Shown: positions 1 to 5,772, numbered from the stretch's first letter. The stretch is DNA of 6,932 nucleotides from CAZJNX01 sp964547415 (GCA_964547415.1 CAZJNX010000233.1:1-6932); one strand, 5' to 3'. Notes: generated by a model not told the origin, from the sequence alone. Numbers and translations are program-made.

Positions 1-614
1 GCGAGGGCCATCGCCTCGGACTGGTCGTGGGTGACGTAGACCATGGTGGCGCCGGTGCGGGCGTGGAAGTCGGCGAAGGCGTCCTCCATCGCCGCCCTCA
101 GGTGCACGTCGAGGTTGGCGAGCGGCTCGTCGAGGAGGACGAGGCCCGCGCCCATGGCGAGACAGCGGGCGAGCGCGACCCGCTGGCGCTGGCCGCCCGA
201 CAGGTCGGCGGGCCGCCGCTCCCCGAAGGCCGAAAGACCCACGGCCGCGAGCGCGTCCCGGACCTGCCCGGCGAGGGCGGCGCCCCTGAGACCGCGCACC
301 TTGAGCGGGTAGGCGACGTTCGCCGCCACGTCCATGTGGGGCCACAGGGCGTAGGACTGGAAGACGATCCCGACCCGCCGGTCCTCGGGCGGCAGGTGGC
401 GGCCGGGCGTCGATACCGGCTCGCCGCCGAGGCGGATCGTGCCCGCCGTCACGGTCTCGAACCCGGCGATCATCCTGAGGAGGGTGGTCTTGCCGCAGCC
501 CGAGGGCCCGAGGAGGGCGAGGAACCCGCCCGCGGGCACGTCGAGGTCGACCGCGCGCACCACGGCCTCCCCGTCGAACGCCTTGGAGACCCCCTCGAGG
601 GCGACCGCCGTCAT
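1..614 (-). CDS. ABC transporter ATP-binding protein, PotA/FbpC type (partial, N-terminal 204 codons)
   Basis: This is the nucleotide-binding subunit of an ABC importer, which hydrolyses ATP on the cytoplasmic face of the inner membrane. The gene starts at 614 and runs off the left edge. All core motifs are intact: Walker A GPSGCGKTT (residues 36-44), Q-loop VFQSYALWPHM with Q86, ABC signature LSGGQ (138-142), Walker B LVLLDE (158-163), D-loop ANLD and H-loop THD with H196. The Q-loop wording and the motif spacing resemble the family that includes PotA (spermidine/putrescine) and FbpC (ferric iron). That family normally continues into a C-terminal TOBE-type regulatory domain, which would lie outside the window. 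The ATG at 614 has a GGGGGGAG ribosome-binding site 4 nt upstream and gives a family-typical N-terminus. No permease lies on its 5' side, because the next gene upstream is HU, 182 bp away. Partner subunits would therefore be beyond the left edge. The 615-796 gap holds no credible gene or clear terminator. Family is certain; substrate is unknown. Confidence 0.93.
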   Translation of the reverse strand, partial: MTAVALEGVSKAFDGEAVVRAVDLDVPAGGFLALLGPSGCGKTTLLRMIAGFETVTAGTIRLGGEPVSTPGRHLPPEDRRVGIVFQSYALWPHMDVAANVAYPLKVRGLRGAALAGQVRDALAAVGLSAFGERRPADLSGGQRQRVALARCLAMGAGLVLLDEPLANLDVHLRAAMEDAFADFHARTGATMVYVTHDQSEAMAL

Positions 615-796
615 CCCGCTCCCCCCGTCCGCCCGCCCGGCGCCTCCTTGCGCACGGCCTCGCGGCGGCGTCCGCGGCGCGCCCGTGCGAGCCGGGGCGT
701 CGTCGCCGCGCGCAGGCCGAATCGCCCCGGGGACGCGCCGGCGGGGGCGGAACGAATCCGGGGTCGCCGTGGGCCGTAAGGCGCGGCCTGCGGGCG

Positions 797-1072
797 TCAG
801 CTGTTGATGGTGTCCTTGAAGGGCTTGCCGGGGCGGAACTTTGGCGACTTGGACGCTGCGATGGTGATGGGGTTGCCGGTGCGCGGGTCGCGGCCCTGGC
901 GCTCGGCCGATTCGGACACCCAGAACGTGCCGAAGCCGGTCACGCGGACCTCGTCGCCGCCCTTGAGCGCCCCGACGATGGCCTCGAAGGTGGCATCGAC
1001 CGCCTTGGTCGCCTCTTCCTTCTTGAGCGAGGCCTTCTCCGCAACCTCCGCGACGAGCTCGTTCTTGTTCAT
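797..1072 (-). CDS. hupB: HU-type DNA-binding protein (91 aa)
   Basis: This is a small nucleoid-associated protein of the HU/IHF family. Such proteins act as dimers that bend and compact DNA with little sequence specificity. The start MNKNELVAEVAEK is the classic HU N-terminus. The family signature GFGTF (46-50) follows the helical dimerisation region, and RDPRTGNP (61-68) is the tip of the DNA-binding beta arm, with the intercalating proline at P63. The C-terminus ends with PKFRPGKPFKDTIN. At 91 residues the length is normal for HU. The reading frame stays open to a start at 1165, but that 31-residue extension has no family counterpart. The ATG at 1072 has AAGGGG centred about 11 nt upstream (8-nt gap), so I use 1072. 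The lysine- and arginine-rich composition and lack of an IHF-specific pattern favour HU over IHF. The gene is divergent from the TRAP operon and probably transcribed alone, with the ABC gene 182 bp downstream. Confidence 0.96.
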   Translation of the reverse strand: MNKNELVAEVAEKASLKKEEATKAVDATFEAIVGALKGGDEVRVTGFGTFWVSESAERQGRDPRTGNPITIAASKSPKFRPGKPFKDTINS

Positions 1073-1145
1073 CCCAAGATCCCCTTCTCGATCCCGCGAG
1101 TCGCCGGCCATCGGCACCGTGCAGCGGGCGTCGGACTTGGTGCAG

Positions 1146-1163
1146 GCTTTCCGGGCGGAAAGC
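1146..1163. promoter_or_regulatory. Perfect 18-bp dyad upstream of HU gene (candidate operator)
   Basis: The sequence GCTTTCCG-GG-CGGAAAGC has 8-bp perfectly complementary arms and a 2-bp centre. It lies 74-91 bp upstream of the HU start codon and directly overlaps the only -35-like hexamer seen on that strand. The tiny centre favours a site for a dimeric DNA-binding protein over an RNA hairpin, since a 2-nt loop is sterically poor. The binding protein is unknown. Confidence 0.5.
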
Positions 1164-1242
1164 AACCGCGCACGGCCGATTCCGGGCGAGGGAACGGTGG
1201 AGTTTTCCTCCGGATGCGCGCCGCGAACGGCGTCGGGACGCC

Positions 1243-1259
1243 GTCCGGGGCAGCCGGAC
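1243..1259. repeat. Short dyad, copy 1 of CCGGGG(G)CAGCC motif
   Basis: GTCCGG (1243-1248) and CCGGAC (1254-1259) are perfect inverted arms around a 5-nt centre. The shared core CCGGGGCAGCC starts at 1245. The same core recurs at 1273 and 1373. It could be an operator half of a multi-site control region or a small hairpin. In DNA this GC-rich a 6-bp dyad alone is weak evidence; the repetition is what makes it worth listing. Confidence 0.4.
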
Positions 1260-1272
1260 CGTGACGGGAGCC

Positions 1273-1288
1273 CCGGGGGCAGCCCCGG
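1273..1288. repeat. Short dyad, copy 2 of CCGGGG(G)CAGCC motif
   Basis: CCGGGG (1273-1278) and CCCCGG (1283-1288) are perfect 6-bp arms around GCAG. The core CCGGGGGCAGCC matches the copies at 1245 and 1373. It starts 28 bp after copy 1 and 100 bp before copy 3. Confidence 0.4.
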
Positions 1289-1363
1289 CGCGGCCTGCGC
1301 CCGATTTGATCGACAAGCGGAATTTATGGTCGCCCGCTGCCCTCCATTTCCGCAGGGATCGCG

Positions 1364-1392
1364 TTGACGGCGCCGGGGGCAGCCGGAAAGAT
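1364..1392 (+). promoter_or_regulatory. Candidate sigma-70-type promoter for dctPQM
   Basis: TTGACG (1364-1369, five of six matches to the -35 consensus) is followed after exactly 17 bp by AAAGAT (1387-1392, three of six matches to TATAAT). This would start transcription near 1399 and give a leader of roughly 85 nt before the dctP start at 1483. It is the best-spaced promoter in the divergent region and points the right way. The third copy of the repeated dyad fills most of the spacer, so a bound protein would directly affect RNA polymerase. This is a prediction from sequence only. Confidence 0.5.
1373..1387. repeat. Short dyad, copy 3 of CCGGGG(G)CAGCC motif, inside promoter spacer
   Basis: CCGG (1373-1376) and CCGG (1383-1386) flank GGGCAG. 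The 15-nt unit CCGGGGGCAGCCGGA differs from copy 1 by a single inserted G. It sits between the predicted -35 (1364) and -10 (1387) of the TRAP operon, a typical place for a repressor site or for a MerR-type activator. Confidence 0.42.
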
Positions 1393-1466
1393 CTGCAAGA
1401 CATTTGCGTGAGATGAAATATCCGCCATCCAGCGGTCCCGGGGCGCCGGGTCCGCCCTTTCGATCC

Positions 1467-1474
1467 AGAGGAGG
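1467..1474 (+). promoter_or_regulatory. Strong ribosome-binding site for dctP
   Basis: AGAGGAGG lies 8 nt before the ATG at 1483. It is the best Shine-Dalgarno match in the window, fits a highly expressed periplasmic protein, and fixes the dctP start. Confidence 0.85.
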
Positions 1475-1482
1475 CTGAACCC

Positions 1483-2538
1483 ATGGCCCTGTCCCGCCTG
1501 ATGTGTGCCGCGGCGCTGTCGAGCGCCCTCGTGGTCGGCACCCCTGTGCCCGGCCACGCCGAGATGCCGGACCAGTCCTTCAAGGTCGTCGGCACCTGGA
1601 GCAGCCTCACCCCCTGGAACGCGCTCGAGCAGCCGCTCTGGCAGGACTGGCTCGTCGAGGCGTCGGACGGCAAGATCACCGGCGAGATCGTCTCCATCTC
1701 CGCCGCGGGCCTCAAGGGATACGAGATCATCCGCCTCCTGCAGCTCAACGTGTTCGACTTCGCCCACGGCCTCGTCGGCTACGTGGCCGCGGGCAACGGC
1801 CTCATCGAGGCGGCGGACCTCGCTGGCATGGCCCAGGACTTCGACACGCTGGAGAAGATCGTCGAGGCGTACCGGCCCGTCCTCGTCGACACCTTCGAGG
1901 AGACGTTCGGCGCCACCGTCGTCGCACTCTATCCCTGGCCGCCGTCCCTCGTCTACTGCACCTCGCCGATCTCCGGCCCGCAGGACCTCGCGGGCAAGAA
2001 GATCCGCGTCCACTCCGCCTCGCTGGGCGACTACGTGGAGGGTGCGGGCGGCACCAGCGTGACCATGTCCTTCGGCGAGGTGCTGCCCGCCCTCCAGAAG
2101 GGCGTCGTCGACTGCGCGATCACCGACGCCATGTCCGCCTACCGCGGCAACTGGCACGAGGTGATCGACCACGTGATGAACGCCAAGCTCGCCTATTCCA
2201 TCTCCTTCCTCGCGGTGAACAGCGAGAAGTGGGCCCGCCTCGACGAGGAGACGAAGGCGGTCATGCAGGAGGCGTTCGACAAGCTCGAGGCCGAGGCGTG
2301 GGCCGTCGCCCGCGACGACGACGCCAACGGCGTCGCCTGCCTCACGAGCGGCCCCTGCCCCGCGGGCGAGCCGGGCGGGGCGACCCTCGTCGACCTCGAC
2401 GGCACGGCGCTCGAGAAGCACAAGTCGATCCTCGACGAGGCGGTCCTCGCCGAGTGGGCGAGCCGCTGCCCCGAGTGCGTGCCCACCTGGAACGAGACCG
2501 CGGGCAAGGCCGCGGGCCTGTCGGCGCCCGAATCCTGA
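1483..2538 (+). CDS. dctP: TRAP transporter periplasmic substrate-binding protein, DctP family (351 aa)
   Basis: This protein captures the substrate in the periplasm and delivers it to the DctQM membrane complex. Residues 1-26 are a Sec signal peptide (short basic n-region, hydrophobic core, likely cleavage after GHA). The motif DLAGKKIRVHS (168-178) carries the arginine (R175) that in this family salt-bridges a substrate carboxylate. EVLPALQKGVVD (199-210) is the usual helix following the hinge, and AVNSEKW (244-250) is the typical late binding-site stretch. The usual DG of that helix reads DC here (C211). The mature protein has six cysteines: 159, 211, a pair at 286/292 in a glycine/proline-rich loop, and CPEC at 329-332 just before WNET. 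Periplasmic disulfides are likely. From memory this matches a known cysteine-containing DctP subgroup in alphaproteobacteria, which I could not verify. It is the first gene of dctPQM. A carboxylate substrate is inferred, and its identity is unknown. Confidence 0.94.
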   Translation: MALSRLMCAAALSSALVVGTPVPGHAEMPDQSFKVVGTWSSLTPWNALEQPLWQDWLVEASDGKITGEIVSISAAGLKGYEIIRLLQLNVFDFAHGLVGYVAAGNGLIEAADLAGMAQDFDTLEKIVEAYRPVLVDTFEETFGATVVALYPWPPSLVYCTSPISGPQDLAGKKIRVHSASLGDYVEGAGGTSVTMSFGEVLPALQKGVVDCAITDAMSAYRGNWHEVIDHVMNAKLAYSISFLAVNSEKWARLDEETKAVMQEAFDKLEAEAWAVARDDDANGVACLTSGPCPAGEPGGATLVDLDGTALEKHKSILDEAVLAEWASRCPECVPTWNETAGKAAGLSAPES

Positions 2539-2544
2539 CGGCCC

Positions 2545-2586
2545 CCTGCCGCCCCGCGCCCCGTGGCGCCGGGGCGGCGGGCCTTT
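2545..2586 (+). terminator. Strong hairpin between dctP and dctQ (attenuator or mRNA-stabilising stem)
   Basis: The left arm 2545-2560 pairs with the right arm 2565-2581 over 16 base pairs, with one G-T wobble, one bulged C at 2569 and a 4-nt loop. It starts 7 nt after the dctP stop and is followed closely by TTT (2584-2586). The T-run is too short for a full intrinsic terminator. Partial termination, or protection of the dctP transcript 3' end, is likelier. Either would give more binding protein than membrane subunits, as is common in binding-protein-dependent operons. The 103-bp gap holds nothing else apart from a weak dctQ ribosome-binding site (GGAG at 2627-2630, 11 nt before the start). 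Confidence 0.65.
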
Positions 2587-2641
2587 CCCGTCCTCCTTCC
2601 CCGCCCGTCGCGGGCGAGGCTCCCGCGGAGCGAACGCTTCC

Positions 2642-3274
2642 ATGCTCGACCGACTGGTGAAAGGCGCGAACCGGCTGTCGCTCTACGCCGTGTGGGCGAG
2701 CGGCGCCATGATGATCTTCGCGGCCTTCATGGTCACCTTCGACGTCCTCATCCGCACCTTCGCCAACACCACCCTCGGCGGCGCGGACGAGATTTCCGGC
2801 TACCTGTTCGGCATCGCCACCGCCTGGTCCCTGCCCTACGCCCTCCTGCACCGGGCGAACGTTCGGATCGACGCCGTCTACATGCTCCTGCCGCGGCCCG
2901 CGAAGGCCTCCCTCGACCTTCTCGGCCTCGTCCTCCTGTCGATCTTCGCGGGCATCGTGACCTGGCGCGGGGTCGCCCTCGTCCTCGATTCCTGGTCCAT
3001 CAACAAGCTGTCGGTGACGCCGCTCCACGTCCCCCTCGTCATCCCCCAGTCGTTCTGGGTGGCCGGGTGGCTCCTGTTCTGCGGCTGCCTCCTCCTCCTC
3101 GTCCTCGCGGTGGTCCAGGCTCTCTTCCGGCGCGACCTCCAGCGGGTCCAGGCGCTCGCCGGGACGCCCACCATCGAGGAGGAGATCCGCGAGGAAGGGT
3201 TCGCCCCGGGCGGAACGCCCCCCGGGGAGAAGGCCCACGGCGAGGCGCCGCAACGGGAAAGGGTGCTTCAGTAG
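2642..3274 (+). CDS. dctQ: TRAP transporter small membrane subunit, DctQ family (210 aa)
   Basis: This is the small integral membrane subunit, which packs against DctM and helps form the docking surface for DctP. Four hydrophobic segments are visible at about 14-38, 52-68, 89-111 and 133-160. The first pair is joined by the family-typical stretch GGADEISGYLF (46-56), which includes acidic residues before segment 2. HRANVRID (70-77) follows segment 2, and IPQSFWVAGW (134-143) opens segment 4. A hydrophilic tail of about 48 residues follows (163-210), acidic at TIEEEIREE and then rich in glycine and proline. Many DctQ proteins end soon after segment 4, so this tail is long. The ATG at 2642 has only GGAG 11 nt upstream, so translation may be weak. 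I saw no better in-frame start. The stop TAG (3272-3274) directly abuts the dctM ATG, implying co-translation. Confidence 0.9.
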   Translation: MLDRLVKGANRLSLYAVWASGAMMIFAAFMVTFDVLIRTFANTTLGGADEISGYLFGIATAWSLPYALLHRANVRIDAVYMLLPRPAKASLDLLGLVLLSIFAGIVTWRGVALVLDSWSINKLSVTPLHVPLVIPQSFWVAGWLLFCGCLLLLVLAVVQALFRRDLQRVQALAGTPTIEEEIREEGFAPGGTPPGEKAHGEAPQRERVLQ

Positions 3275-4558
3275 ATGCTCGGAACCGCCGCCTCCCTGCT
3301 TCTGGGCATGATCGCCCTCAGCGTGCCGATCGCCGCGGTCCTCGGCATCCTCGCCCTGATCCTCGCCCTCGTCTATTCGCCCATGCCGATCCATCTCGCG
3401 ATCGGCGACGTGGTCTGGCAGAACGGGATCGACTTCCTCCTGATCGCCGTCCCGCTCTTCATCCTGATGGGCGAGATCATGCTGCGGACGGGCATCGCCG
3501 AGCGCATGTACGCCGCTCTCTCCCACTGGCTGACGTGGCTGCCGGGCGGGCTGATGCACTCCAACATCGGGGCCTGCACCCTGTTCGCCGCCACCTCCGG
3601 CTCGTCCATCGCGACGGCCGCCACGGTCGGCACCGTCGCCGTCCCGGAGATGGAGCGGGGCAAGTACAACAAGCCCCTCTTCCTCGGCACCCTCGCCGCG
3701 GGCGGGACGCTCGGGATCCTGATCCCGCCGTCCATCAACCTCATCGTCTACGGCCTCCTCACCAACACCTCGGTGCCGCAGCTCTATCTCGCCGGGCTCA
3801 TCCCGGGGCTGATCCTCGCCGCCCTGTTCATGCTGACGGTGCTGATCGCCTCGACCCTCGTCCCGTCCTGGGGCGGGGAACGGCGGCGCTCTACTTGGCG
3901 GCAGCGCGTCGAGGCGCTGCCGGACCTCCTGCCGCCGTTCGCGATCTTCGTGATCGTGGTGGGCACCATCTACGCGGGCGTCGCGACGCCGACCGAGGCC
4001 GCCTCCTTCGGCGTCGTCGCCTCCCTCGCGCTCGCGGCGTGGTACGGGCGGCTCAACGTGGAGATGCTGAAGATGGCGGTGCAGGGCGCCATGCGCACCA
4101 CCGCCATGGTGATGCTGATCGTGCTGGCCGCGGTCTTCCTCAACCTGGTGCTGGCGATGGTCGGCCTCACGCAGCTCTTCAACGACTTCATCCTGAACCT
4201 CGGCCTCACACCGCTGCAGACGCTGTGCGTGATCATCGCCTCGTTCCTGATTCTGGGCTGCTTCATGGAGAACTTCTCCCTGATGCTGATCTTCACGCCC
4301 TTGATGGCGCCGGTGGTCGCCGCGCTCGGCTACGACCTCGTCTGGTTCGGCATCCTGATGATGCTGATGCTGGAGACGGCGCTCATCACCCCGCCGATCG
4401 GCGTCAACCTCTACGTCATCCAGGGCGTGCGGGGGCGCGGCTCCCTCAACGACGTGGTGATCGGGGCCTTCCCGTTCGTGGTGACGCTGCTCGCGATGAT
4501 CGCGCTCCTCGTCGCCTTCCCACAGATCGCGCTGTGGATGCCCGAGACCTTCAGCTGA
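3275..4558 (+). CDS. dctM: TRAP transporter large membrane subunit, DctM family (427 aa)
   Basis: This is the translocation subunit of the TRAP transporter, an inner-membrane secondary transporter of the ion-transporter superfamily, normally driven by a sodium gradient. The length of 427 is standard. Conserved blocks appear in order: AVPLFILMGEI (58-68), FAATSGSSIATAATVGT (104-120) running into VAVPEM, the re-entrant GILIPPSINLIVYG (147-160), GVATPTEAA (235-243) and ITPPIGVNLYVIQ (371-383). The serine/threonine/proline-rich GSSIA and TPPIGVN segments form the sodium and substrate region in structurally studied relatives. Hydrophobic segments fill nearly the whole protein, with a charged cytoplasmic-type stretch at about 201-215. 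It begins immediately after the dctQ stop. The likely ribosome-binding site is the purine run GGGAAAGGG (3255-3263) inside the dctQ end. No frameshift or missing motif is seen. Confidence 0.96.
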   Translation: MLGTAASLLLGMIALSVPIAAVLGILALILALVYSPMPIHLAIGDVVWQNGIDFLLIAVPLFILMGEIMLRTGIAERMYAALSHWLTWLPGGLMHSNIGACTLFAATSGSSIATAATVGTVAVPEMERGKYNKPLFLGTLAAGGTLGILIPPSINLIVYGLLTNTSVPQLYLAGLIPGLILAALFMLTVLIASTLVPSWGGERRRSTWRQRVEALPDLLPPFAIFVIVVGTIYAGVATPTEAASFGVVASLALAAWYGRLNVEMLKMAVQGAMRTTAMVMLIVLAAVFLNLVLAMVGLTQLFNDFILNLGLTPLQTLCVIIASFLILGCFMENFSLMLIFTPLMAPVVAALGYDLVWFGILMMLMLETALITPPIGVNLYVIQGVRGRGSLNDVVIGAFPFVVTLLAMIALLVAFPQIALWMPETFS

Positions 4559-4559
4559 C

Positions 4560-4591
4560 GCCGCGGGCGCGACGGCCGGTCAGCCCGCGGC
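4560..4591. terminator. Inverted repeat spanning the convergent stop codons (candidate bidirectional terminator)
   Basis: GCCGCGGGC (4560-4568) and GCCCGCGGC (4583-4591) are perfectly complementary over 9 bp around a 14-nt loop. The left arm starts right after the dctM stop. The right arm lies in the last codons of the convergent AbrB-family gene, and the loop contains that gene's stop (4580-4582). The position is ideal for ending both transcripts. There is no T-run on either side, so efficient intrinsic termination is uncertain. Confidence 0.5.
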
Positions 4592-5671
4592 CCCGTGCCG
4601 GCTCGACCGGCGCATGACGATCGACAGGACGAGCGGCAGCGCGAACAGGAGCACCACCACGCGGACCACCTGGAGGGCGGCGACGAACGGCACGTCGTAG
4701 CCGAGGACGAAGGCGAGGGTGATCATCGCCTCGATCCCGCCCGGGGCGAAGGCGAGGAGGATCTCGCCGAAGGGCGCCCCGGTGGCGCCCGCGAAGGCGA
4801 CGGCCGCCGCGGTGGCGACGGCGAACGCCGCCGCGAGGGCGACGAGGGAGGCCTTCAGCGTCGTCATGAAGGTGGCGGCGGAAAAGCCCGCGAAGGCCGC
4901 CCCGATGGCGCTGCCGAGGAGGACGAACGCCGGGTCCATCACCACGGCCGGCAGGCGCGTCTCGAACACGCCGAATCCGTGGAGGAGCGCGCTCGCCGCG
5001 AACGCGCCGAGGAGGAGGCCCGCCGGCACCTTGAACCGCCGCGCCAGGATCCCGACCACGGCGCACGGGGCGATCATCAGCGCGCTCTCGGGCAGGGAGG
5101 CGACCGGCGGCAGATGGGCGCCCGCCCCCTCCCGGCTGCCCTCCGGCGGCCCGAGCCAGGTGATGAAGCCCGGCAGGAAGGCGACGAGCACGAGGAGCCG
5201 CAGGGACTGGGCGAGCGCCACCTTGCGCACCTCGAGCCCGGCGTCCGTGGCCGCCGCGACCACCTGGGAGAGCGCGCCCGGGACGGACGCGCACAAGGCG
5301 GTCGGCCCGTCGAAGTCGCCGAGGCGACGCTGGATGACGACGCTCACGAGGGTCACCGCCACCATGGCGAGGACGAGGGCGACCATGGCGAGCGGCCAGC
5401 CGCCGACGCGGGCGAACGCGTCGGGCGTGACGGCCGCGCCCATGCCGGTGCCGAGGATGACGAAGGCGATCTGGCGGATCGACAGGGGCAGCGCCACGGG
5501 CAGGCCGGCGAACGCGGCGACCGCCACGGCGATCGCCGAGCCCGACAGCCACGCCGCGGGCAGCCCGAGGAGATGGAAGACGAGCCCGCCCCCCGTCCCG
5601 AGCCCGAGGGCGAGGAGGACGCCCGCGAGGCGTGCGCGGCCCAACCCGCCGATGCGACCCGTCGTCCCCAC
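4580..5671 (-). CDS. AbrB-family membrane protein (PF05145 type), 363 aa, GTG start
   Basis: This is a polytopic inner-membrane protein of the family often labelled AbrB or 'putative ammonia monooxygenase'. It is unrelated to the small Bacillus transition-state regulator, and its function is unknown. It is built from two halves related at a constant offset of about 179 residues: GLPAAWLSGS (36-45) matches KVPAGLLLGA (214-223), ILGTGMGAAV (72-81) matches LLGSAIGAAF (251-260), and the block PGALSQ...LRLLVLVAFLP (131-167) aligns without gaps to PGGIEA...VRVVVLLFALP (310-346). About ten hydrophobic segments are present. The open frame extends to 5935, but those extra 88 codons encode arginine/proline-rich sequence with no membrane segment. 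The GTG at 5671, just before the first hydrophobic segment, gives a family-typical length. Its ribosome-binding site is weak (GGGCGAGGC). TTG at 5644 is a less likely alternative. The gene is convergent with dctM, and a transport link to the TRAP system is only speculation. Confidence 0.85.
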   Translation of the reverse strand: MGTTGRIGGLGRARLAGVLLALGLGTGGGLVFHLLGLPAAWLSGSAIAVAVAAFAGLPVALPLSIRQIAFVILGTGMGAAVTPDAFARVGGWPLAMVALVLAMVAVTLVSVVIQRRLGDFDGPTALCASVPGALSQVVAAATDAGLEVRKVALAQSLRLLVLVAFLPGFITWLGPPEGSREGAGAHLPPVASLPESALMIAPCAVVGILARRFKVPAGLLLGAFAASALLHGFGVFETRLPAVVMDPAFVLLGSAIGAAFAGFSAATFMTTLKASLVALAAAFAVATAAAVAFAGATGAPFGEILLAFAPGGIEAMITLAFVLGYDVPFVAALQVVRVVVLLFALPLVLSIVMRRSSRHGAAG

Positions 5672-5743
5672 GCCTCGCCCGTCCCGATCCGAAAGGGCCC
5701 GGCGGCGGCGCGCTGGCACCGCCCCGCCGGGCCGGTTGGCTGT

Positions 5744-5772
5744 TGGATAGCGGGCGGAACGTGGCCTGAGAA
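5744..5772 (-). promoter_or_regulatory. Weak promoter candidate for AbrB-family gene
   Basis: Read on the minus strand, TTCTCA (5772-5767, four of six -35 matches) is followed after 17 bp by TATCCA (5749-5744, three of six -10 matches). Transcription would start near 5737, giving a leader of about 65 nt. This is one of the few AT-richer spots in the region, but both hexamers are poor. Confidence 0.28.

Larger units (their letters stand above)
1073..1482. other. Divergent intergenic region between HU gene and TRAP operon
   Basis: This 410-bp stretch has no credible gene. Open frames crossing it are extensions or shadows of the neighbours and are arginine/proline-rich. It must contain the start signals for two divergent units: HU to the left and dctPQM to the right. 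The segments around 1303-1330 and 1387-1420 are noticeably richer in A and T than the surroundings, as expected for promoter DNA in a GC-rich genome. Dyads and a promoter candidate are listed separately. I found no convincing -10/-35 pair for HU. The best -35-like hexamer (TTGCTT, minus strand, 1165-1160) has only a poor -10 at normal spacing. Confidence 0.8.

Noticed and set aside
27..779. A 250-codon plus-strand open frame opposite the ABC ATPase gene
   Set aside because: The antisense ATPase carries every Walker, Q-loop, signature and H-loop motif. The plus frame is low-complexity and runs on into the non-coding gap.
611..796. An open minus-strand frame between the HU stop and the ABC start, ending in TGA that overlaps the ABC ATG, at first suggesting the end of a permease
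   Set aside because: It begins right after the HU stop in the same frame, has no credible start, and encodes only an arginine/alanine/proline-rich string with no membrane segment.
1073..1165. Upstream extension of the HU gene to the ATG at 1165
   Set aside because: The extra 31 residues have no counterpart in HU proteins. The ATG at 1072 gives the canonical MNK start with a good ribosome-binding site.
1324..2643. A 439-codon minus-strand open frame opposite dctP
   Set aside because: It is an antisense shadow of GC-rich codons and resembles no protein. It would also cover the predicted TRAP promoter and the dctP signal peptide.
2563..4617. A 684-codon plus-strand open frame overlapping dctQ and dctM
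   Set aside because: It is an out-of-frame shadow. Its translation is arginine/proline/histidine-rich with no family motifs, while dctQ and dctM in other frames carry all the expected ones.
4580..5671. Calling this gene a transcriptional regulator because of the name AbrB
   Set aside because: The protein is almost entirely hydrophobic helices with an internal repeat and has no DNA-binding domain. The name is inherited from an annotation error in the family.
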